This document shows, piece after piece, positions 59,341-64,000 of a stretch of DNA of 64,000 nucleotides. Each line of letters begins with the position of its first letter. The stretch's first letter is position 1. This DNA comes from Bacillota bacterium. GTDB lineage: Bacteria > Bacillota > Clostridia > Lachnospirales > Anaerotignaceae. The position numbers and the translations under genes were made by a program. Location of the stretch: the NCBI GenBank assembly GCA_021768705.1, contig JAETUG010000007.1, positions 35,793 to 99,792 of the forward strand, given 5' to 3'. The notes beneath the pieces were generated by a model that saw nothing but the letters and a program-made list of their open reading frames with translations, was not told where the DNA came from and did no database searches.

Positions 59341-60366
59341 ATGCAGCGGATCAAAAGTAAAATATTTTTTTCAGTATTCCCGCTGGCGGCGATTTTGATA
59401 CCGACCCTGCTATGGCTTCCGCAAACGGCACAGGCATCCGAGCGGCGGGAATTGGTTCCGGTGGGGCAGACCGTTGGCGTGACAATGGATACGAAGGGAC
59501 TTTTGGTTTTGGGGACAGGCTTTGTGAGCGGAGAGGACAATGAAACCTATGAGCCCAGCAAAGGTGTCCTGAAAATCGGGGACCAGATTTTGGAGGCCGA
59601 CGGTAAGTCGCTGGAAAACAAGGAAGCGTTTCTGGAAGCGGTGGAAAGCAGTGACGGCAAGACAATGAAGCTGCTTCTGGATCGGGATGGCAAAGAGAAG
59701 GAAGTGAAGATCACACCGGTATTCAGCAAAGCCGACAATGCCTTTAAGATCGGCGTATGGATTCGGGACAGCATCCAGGGAATCGGCACAGTGACCTATT
59801 ATGACCCGAAAAATGGAACCTTCGGGGCATTGGGGCATGGTGTCTATGATGTGGATATCGATGAACTGATGGAGATCCGGGAAGGCTCTCTGGTGGATTC
59901 CGACCTGACGGAAATCGTAAAAGGGCAGAAAGGCGCAGCGGGGGAACTGATGGGAAAGGTGAATATGGAGGAAAAACTGGCTCACATCGAAAAAAATACG
60001 GAAGTGGGGATTTATGGTACGGCGGAAGAGACGATATTTCAGGGAGAAGCTTTGCCCATTGCCAAAGCGGATGAGGTCAAAAAAGGCGAAGCGGTTCTTC
60101 TTTCTGACTTGGAAGGCGGAAAGGTGAAGGAATATTCCCTGAAGATCGAAAGTATCGACCCCAATGGGGGAAAAAGAAATAAGGATATGACCATCCGTAT
60201 CACCGATGAACGTCTGCTGAACCTGACAGGAGGTATCGTCCAGGGGATGAGCGGCAGCCCCATCCTGCAGGACGGGAAACTGGTAGGAGCGGTGACCCAT
60301 GTGATGCTGAACGAGCCTGCAAAAGGCTATGGCACATTTATTGAGACCATGCTGGCAGCGGCATAA
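59341..60366 (+). CDS. spoIVB: SpoIVB signalling protease
   Basis: 341-aa serine protease (family S55) secreted by the forespore to trigger sigma-K activation. N-terminal membrane anchor (about 8-28). The PDZ domain (about 45-125) has VLKIGDQILEADGKSLEN. The peptidase domain holds the catalytic His in GALGHGVYDVD (about 165) and Ser in GIVQGMSGSPIL (about 305). The ATG at 59341 follows GGGAGAGGAG; an in-frame start at 59308 is rejected. In Bacillus it directly precedes spo0A; here degV and a 69-aa gene intervene. Confidence 0.95.
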   Translation: MQRIKSKIFFSVFPLAAILIPTLLWLPQTAQASERRELVPVGQTVGVTMDTKGLLVLGTGFVSGEDNETYEPSKGVLKIGDQILEADGKSLENKEAFLEAVESSDGKTMKLLLDRDGKEKEVKITPVFSKADNAFKIGVWIRDSIQGIGTVTYYDPKNGTFGALGHGVYDVDIDELMEIREGSLVDSDLTEIVKGQKGAAGELMGKVNMEEKLAHIEKNTEVGIYGTAEETIFQGEALPIAKADEVKKGEAVLLSDLEGGKVKEYSLKIESIDPNGGKRNKDMTIRITDERLLNLTGGIVQGMSGSPILQDGKLVGAVTHVMLNEPAKGYGTFIETMLAAA

Positions 60367-60368
60367 GC

Positions 60369-60400
60369 AGATAGCGGCGGAATCTTCCGCCGCTATCTTT
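60369..60400 (+). terminator. Terminator of spoIVB
   Basis: GATAGCGGCGGAA (60370-60382) pairs with TTCCGCCGCTATC (60385-60397), followed by TTT. Confidence 0.85.
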
Positions 60401-60476
60401 ATGCAGAAAGAATGCAGTTCCCTTTTTGTGAAATAGGTTTTCTTCACAGGAAAAAGCATAGAGTTTGTGTAAACCG

Positions 60477-60505
60477 TTGACATAGTATTGAAAGCTATGT
60501 AATAT
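60477..60505 (+). promoter_or_regulatory. Promoter of degV with embedded inverted repeat
   Basis: TTGACA (60477-60482), 17 bp, TAATAT (60500-60505). ACATAG (60480-60485) and CTATGT (60495-60500) form a 6-9-6 inverted repeat filling the space between the hexamers, a typical operator position. Confidence 0.6.
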
Positions 60506-60548
60506 TATAATAAATAGCTTTGAAAATGGTAACGGAAAGGAAATCATT

Positions 60549-61403
60549 ATGAAACAGATCATTCTTGTTGCAGAAACCGGTTCTGATGTAAATGCCCAAT
60601 TGGCGGCTGAATATGGGATAAAGATTGTCCCCATGCATGTTTCTTTCGATACGGAGATTCTGGACGATGGCGCATTCCCTGTGGAAAAGATCGTGGATTA
60701 CTACCATACCACAGGCAAGCTGCCGAAAACCAGCGGCTGTACTCCGAAAGATTTCGAACAGGCATTTGATGCGCTCCATACAGAATATCCCGATGCCCAG
60801 CTGTTGTATCTGGCTTATTCGGCAGTGACCACCTGCTCCTGTCAGAGTGCGGTGATCGCTTCTGAGCATAGGGATTATGTGACCATTTTGGATACGAAAC
60901 AGGTTTCTATGGGGCAGTGCAATGTTGTCATCACCATGGCAGAGCTTTTGCAGGAGCACCCCGATATGACCATAAAAGAAGCGGCAATGGCTGCGGAAAA
61001 GCTGATCTCCCGTGCCAAAATGTGTTTTCTGCCTGATAATCTGGATTTCCTGCGGGCAGGTGGGCGTGTGAGCAATGTGGCAGCTTTGGGGGCTCGTATC
61101 TTGAGCCTGCATCCTTGTATCGAAGTTTTGGATGGCAGACTGGTGGCTACAAAGAAATATCGTGGAAAAATGTGCAAGGTAGCCGCACAGATGGTGACAG
61201 AATATGCAGAAAAGTATGATCTGGACAAAGAATGCCTGTGGCTTGGTTATACTGTCGGCTTGTCTGAAGCTGTGCAGAAAAGTGCAGAGGAAGCGGCAAA
61301 AGAATGTGGCTTCAAAAAAATAAGATGGATCCGTGCCAATGGTGTCATCACGACCCATGGGGGTCCTGCAGCCCTGGGGATGGCCGGGTTTTCCAAAGAA
61401 TGA
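60549..61403 (+). CDS. DegV-family fatty-acid-binding protein
   Basis: 284-aa two-domain DegV protein; members bind a fatty acid and can act as FakB subunits presenting it to the kinase FakA. The ligand-binding loop TSGCTPKDFEQAF is the family's conserved TSxPxxxxF region with Gly-Cys replacing Gln-Pro. Other motifs: VTILDTKQVSMGQ, NLDFLRAGGRVSN and the C-terminal TTHGGPAALGMAGF. GGAAAGGAAA precedes the ATG. fakA is not in the window. Confidence 0.92.
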   Translation: MKQIILVAETGSDVNAQLAAEYGIKIVPMHVSFDTEILDDGAFPVEKIVDYYHTTGKLPKTSGCTPKDFEQAFDALHTEYPDAQLLYLAYSAVTTCSCQSAVIASEHRDYVTILDTKQVSMGQCNVVITMAELLQEHPDMTIKEAAMAAEKLISRAKMCFLPDNLDFLRAGGRVSNVAALGARILSLHPCIEVLDGRLVATKKYRGKMCKVAAQMVTEYAEKYDLDKECLWLGYTVGLSEAVQKSAEEAAKECGFKKIRWIRANGVITTHGGPAALGMAGFSKE

Positions 61404-61428
61404 TTCAAGCGTTTCTATACGATTTTAT

Positions 61429-61455
61429 GCCCACGGAAATGTGGGCTCTTTTTTT
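61429..61455 (+). terminator. Terminator of degV
   Basis: GCCCAC (61429-61434) pairs with GTGGGC (61441-61446), followed by TCTTTTTTT. Confidence 0.85.
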
Positions 61456-61469
61456 GTCTATGTGATTGT

Positions 61470-61691
61470 GGTATAATAACGAGGAAAGTGGCTGTCATGC
61501 TTGCATGAACAGCCATTTGACGAGAAACACCATCGAGACGGCAGGCGAGATGGTATAATAACGATAAATTTCAGCGGAGAACCTCAAAACCTGCGGTTTT
61601 TCGGTACATTTGCTACGCAAATGCCACCTGAAGTACGCCCTGCTATAGGCAAGCCTACGCAGTGCGTCCGTTCAATGGCACTTTCTCCGCT
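61470..61691. repeat. Direct repeat plus multi-hairpin element
   Basis: GGTATAATAACGA occurs at 61470-61482 and 61552-61564, 82 bp apart, with hairpin TGGCTGT/ACAGCCA (61489-61515) between. Next, 9-bp arms AGCGGAGAA (61573-61581) and TTCTCCGCT (61683-61691) enclose three stem-loops: AAAACC/GGTTTT (61586-61600), CATTTGC/GCAAATG (61607-61623) and an interrupted ~17-bp stem (61635-61667) around TAGGC-AA-GCCTA. This fills the 318-bp gap between degV and the next gene. Confidence 0.65.
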
Positions 61692-61722
61692 TTTATGGTA
61701 AAAACAAACAAGGAGAGGTTTC

Positions 61723-61932
61723 ATGGATCACTTGCTTATCGTTCCGGAAGCAATCTATATTATCCTGTTGCTTTGCAGCTGGGTGGCAGCTATGTTTTTC
61801 GGCATCGCTTTCGTTTATGGGATACAAATGAAAAAAGGAAAACGTACGGTGGCTAGCTGGGGTGGTTTGTTTGCCCTTTGCCTTCTGATGATTTTTTTGC
61901 TGATGAATGGTATGATCGTGGCTGCCGGCTGA
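61723..61932 (+). CDS. Small two-helix membrane protein upstream of spo0A
   Basis: 69 aa. AAGGAGAGG precedes the ATG at 61723. Two hydrophobic helices (about 8-34 and 43-65) are separated by the basic loop MKKGKRTVAS; no cysteine-rich or catalytic motif. No family recognised. It lies between a structured intergenic element and the spo0A control region. Confidence 0.65.
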   Translation: MDHLLIVPEAIYIILLLCSWVAAMFFGIAFVYGIQMKKGKRTVASWGGLFALCLLMIFLLMNGMIVAAG

Positions 61933-61958
61933 GGGATTTGGGATTTTTTCGCTCTGGA

Positions 61959-61965
61959 TGTCGAA
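61959..61965. promoter_or_regulatory. 0A box upstream of spo0A
   Basis: TGTCGAA matches the Spo0A-binding consensus exactly. A second near-match, TGTCGAT on the minus strand, is at 62060-62054. A TATAAT -10 lies at 62044-62049. Autoregulation is likely. Confidence 0.5.
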
Positions 61966-62127
61966 AAATCCTATTTTTCGGTTTTTTACTCCTATAACTG
62001 TGCATTCTGGTTTTGTCATATAGCGAAATTTTTGGACACCCCTTATAATTGAAATCGACAGGAGGCGGAAGGGAAGCCGCACTTTCTGTCAGAAAATGGA
62101 AAAAGTATAAGAAATGGGGGTCCTTTT

Positions 62128-62931
62128 ATGAAGGAAACTGAAAGAAGCAAAGTGATCCTGGCGGATCGAGATGGGTTTTATCTGCAGCGGCTGAAACGCT
62201 GTCTGGAGCGCAGAGGGGATATGGTGGTCATAGGAATGACCGACAGCGGCCCTGCAGTGCTGGAAATGGCAAAGAAAGTAAAACCGGATGTGATCCTGAT
62301 GGATATCCTGCTGGGAGAGCGGGATGGCCTCTGGGTGTTGGAAAATCTGAAAAAAGAAGGCATCGATTGTATCTGCATCATGATTTCTGCCATCGACAGC
62401 GATAAGCTGGTGCGTCAGGCTATCACCCTTGGGGCGGATTATTATATGGCGAAGCCCATTCAGGGGGAATTGCTGATGGAACGGATCCACCAACTGCTGG
62501 AGCATGAAAATGGCAGCAGCGTTCGTGAAACGGAAAAAGAAGAAATACCGGAAGCGGTGGAAAATCCTTTCCGCAATCTGGAGGGGGAAATTTCCGTGCT
62601 GCTGAGCCGTATGGGAATTTCCGCCAGCATCAAAGGCTATCACTTTATCCGCAAGGCAGTCATGATGGCGGTGGAGGATCAGGATGTATTGGTGGGTATC
62701 ACCAAAGGGCTCTATCCGGATATCGCAAAAATGTATAAGACCACTGCCAGCAAGGTAGAGAGAGCTATCCGCCATGCGATTGAAAGCGCATGGAAAAAGA
62801 ATGGCCCTCAGGTCTATTTTGAGGTGGCGGGCTATTTGCTGGCGGAAAAGCCGACCAATGGACAGTTCATCGCTGCATTGTCGGAATTTTTTCGCATCCA
62901 GAGAGAGGAAAGACCTAAAAAAATCAGCTGA
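62128..62931 (+). CDS. spo0A: Sporulation master regulator Spo0A
   Basis: 267-aa response regulator controlling entry into sporulation. The receiver domain (1-125) has ADRD, phospho-acceptor D59 in VILMDILLG, and Lys in YYMAKP. The Spo0A-specific DNA-binding domain (about 150-262) has ASIKGYHFIRKAVMMAV and LYPDIAKMYKTTASKVERA IRHAIE-type recognition helices. GGGGGT precedes the ATG at 62128. An upstream 0A box suggests autoregulation. Complete, so the host is expected to form spores. Confidence 0.96.
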   Translation: MKETERSKVILADRDGFYLQRLKRCLERRGDMVVIGMTDSGPAVLEMAKKVKPDVILMDILLGERDGLWVLENLKKEGIDCICIMISAIDSDKLVRQAITLGADYYMAKPIQGELLMERIHQLLEHENGSSVRETEKEEIPEAVENPFRNLEGEISVLLSRMGISASIKGYHFIRKAVMMAVEDQDVLVGITKGLYPDIAKMYKTTASKVERAIRHAIESAWKKNGPQVYFEVAGYLLAEKPTNGQFIAALSEFFRIQREERPKKIS

Positions 62932-62934
62932 GGA

Positions 62935-62968
62935 GAAAGAGACGTGAGGGATCACGTCTTTTTCTTTT
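62935..62968 (+). terminator. Terminator of spo0A
   Basis: AGACGTGA (62940-62947) pairs with TCACGTCT (62952-62959), followed by TTTTCTTTT. Confidence 0.85.
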
Positions 62969-62969
62969 G

Positions 62970-63371
62970 AAAAATCGAAAGTTTTCGTTGTATTTCATTA
63001 CAAAAGTTATCAATCAAAAAAATTATTATAGCTTAAAAATAGGAAGTCTATAAATGGTTGCCAATGTAGTTGTTTATGGACTTTTTTTAGTACGAAAAAT
63101 AATTCGCATCTAAAAACAAATAATGTTTAGAAACGATGCTGAGGGCAATTATCGTGTGTCGTTTCAAGATGGTTGCAGCGCTTTACAATGCTTTTTCGGA
63201 CTTTTACACACTTTTACGCCGAAAAAAACGATATAAGTTACTATAAGTAATCAGATCGTTACAAATCTTGAAAAGATAAAAGTGATATTTCATTTTTAAG
63301 AAATAAAAATTCTCCTTTAGAATTGTATCAGGAGGATAAAACGCTCAGAAATACAACGAAGGAGGCTTTTT
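62970..63371. other. AT-rich 400-bp gap with inverted repeats before the recombinase
   Basis: No convincing ORF. The composition shifts to AT-rich after the spo0A terminator. TTTTTCGG (63192-63199) and CCGAAAAA (63219-63226) bracket the direct repeat ACTTTTACAC/ACTTTTACGC. TTACT-ATA-AGTAA lies near 63238-63250. CTCCT/AGGAG can pair at about 63312-63334, next to an AGGAGG with no start codon behind it. These could be recombination sites for the adjacent enzyme. Confidence 0.4.
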
Positions 63372-63968
63372 ATGGGAAGTAACATTTATGGATACGTTCG
63401 TGTATCTACCAAGGAACAAAATGAGGATCGACAGATACTTGCATTACAGAATTTTCCGGTTTCAGAAAAATATATCTACATGGACAAGCTCAGCGGAAAA
63501 GATTTTAACCGCCCACAATACCGGAAACTGTTGAAAAAACTTCGGCCCGGCGACATTCTGGTAATAAAGTCCATTGACCGGCTGGGCCGTAACTATGATG
63601 AAATCCTATTGCAATGGCGGATCATCACCAAAGAGAAAAAGGTGGATGTGGTGGTGCTGGATATGCCGCTTCTGGATACCAGAAAGTCAGGAAACGATTT
63701 GACCGGTACTTTTGTAGCCGATCTGGTCTTACAAATTTTATCCTATGTGGCACAGACGGAACGCGAAAATATCCATCAAAGGCAGAGAGAAGGAATTGCG
63801 GCGGCTAAACTGCGTGGAGTACAGTTCGGAAGGCCGCGAAAGCCAGTGCCGGAACAGTTTTGGAAGCTTAAAGAGGATTGGGAAAATAAAAAAATCACCT
63901 CTCGGGCGGCAGCGCAGCAGCTTTCTATCGCGCAGGACACCTTTCTGAGGTGGGTTCACGGAAAATGA
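63372..63968 (+). CDS. Serine recombinase (resolvase/invertase family)
   Basis: 198 aa, the size of small resolvase/invertases. YGYVRVSTKEQNEDRQ carries R10 and nucleophile S12; DILVIKSIDRLGRNYDEI carries R70 and R73; the long E-helix contains QTERENIHQRQREGIAAAK; and GVQFGRPRKPVP leads to a C-terminal helix-turn-helix (TSRAAAQQLSIAQDTFLRWV). All catalytic residues are present. AAGGAGGC precedes the ATG. Its AT-rich flank and isolated position after spo0A suggest the left boundary of an integrated or plasmid-derived element continuing beyond the window. Confidence 0.9.
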   Translation: MGSNIYGYVRVSTKEQNEDRQILALQNFPVSEKYIYMDKLSGKDFNRPQYRKLLKKLRPGDILVIKSIDRLGRNYDEILLQWRIITKEKKVDVVVLDMPLLDTRKSGNDLTGTFVADLVLQILSYVAQTERENIHQRQREGIAAAKLRGVQFGRPRKPVPEQFWKLKEDWENKKITSRAAAQQLSIAQDTFLRWVHGK

Positions 63969-64000
63969 AATAATATAACTATGAGAGCAGGAAAATGTAG

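Noticed and set aside
61470..61564. The two TATAAT-containing repeats as a pair of promoters
   Set aside because: Neither has a -35 hexamer at 16-18 bp. They are better described as direct repeats.

Overview
The window looks like chromosomal DNA of an anaerobic, endospore-forming Clostridia member, probably a Lachnospirales/Anaerotignum-type gut organism. This rests on spo0A and spoIVB, the relA-dtd-hemZ-hisS order, TIGR04086-secDF-recJ-apt, strong AGGAGG ribosome sites, sigma-A-type promoters, several TTG starts and SLH/stalk-domain surface proteins. The genus is an inference. I saw no rRNA, tRNA or CRISPR array. Genes are dense and mostly on the + strand.

Layout. 0-9.5 kb: lgt, an ABC-F ATPase, a CorC/HlyC-type CBS protein, a thioredoxin-fold lipoprotein (- strand), an OmpR-type two-component pair and a stalk-domain lipoprotein. 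9.5-22 kb: PHP phosphoesterase (-), TIGR04086 membrane protein, secD-secF, recJ, apt, an AEC permease, rplS, lepB, rbgA, a small lipoprotein, then a - strand group (Nudix, XerS-like recombinase, TtcA-like). 22-32 kb: nagZ-like GH3 lipoprotein, relA-dtd-hemZ-hisS, trkA-trkH. 32-41 kb: a small membrane protein, lepA, a UPF0251 regulator and a complete ribose operon rbsR-D-A-C-B-K behind one promoter with LacI-type operators. 41-48 kb: nadA-nadB-nadC (-) diverging from purC-purA-purB (+). 48-55 kb: ComEC-like metallo-beta-lactamase lipoprotein plus DUF3006, a ferredoxin-like protein with a Crp/Fnr-type site, then metF, a separate B12 reactivation protein and metH, facing a - strand ECF S component/DUF4430 pair. 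55-63 kb: a large SLH protein with five tandem repeats, a D,D-carboxypeptidase, spoIVB, degV, a 69-aa membrane protein and spo0A. 63-64 kb: an AT-rich gap and a serine recombinase, which look like the edge of a mobile element.

Most genes are ordinary core functions. The unexplained material lies between genes: multi-hairpin elements at 9.58-9.76, 23.37-23.56, 32.27-32.36 and 61.47-61.69 kb, and leader terminators placed between promoter and gene before secD (with an embedded 15-codon ORF) and before purC. Among proteins, the most notable are the SLH protein with a repeat I cannot name, the thioredoxin-fold lipoprotein lacking its second active-site cysteine, and the possible B12 uptake pair facing B12-dependent metH.
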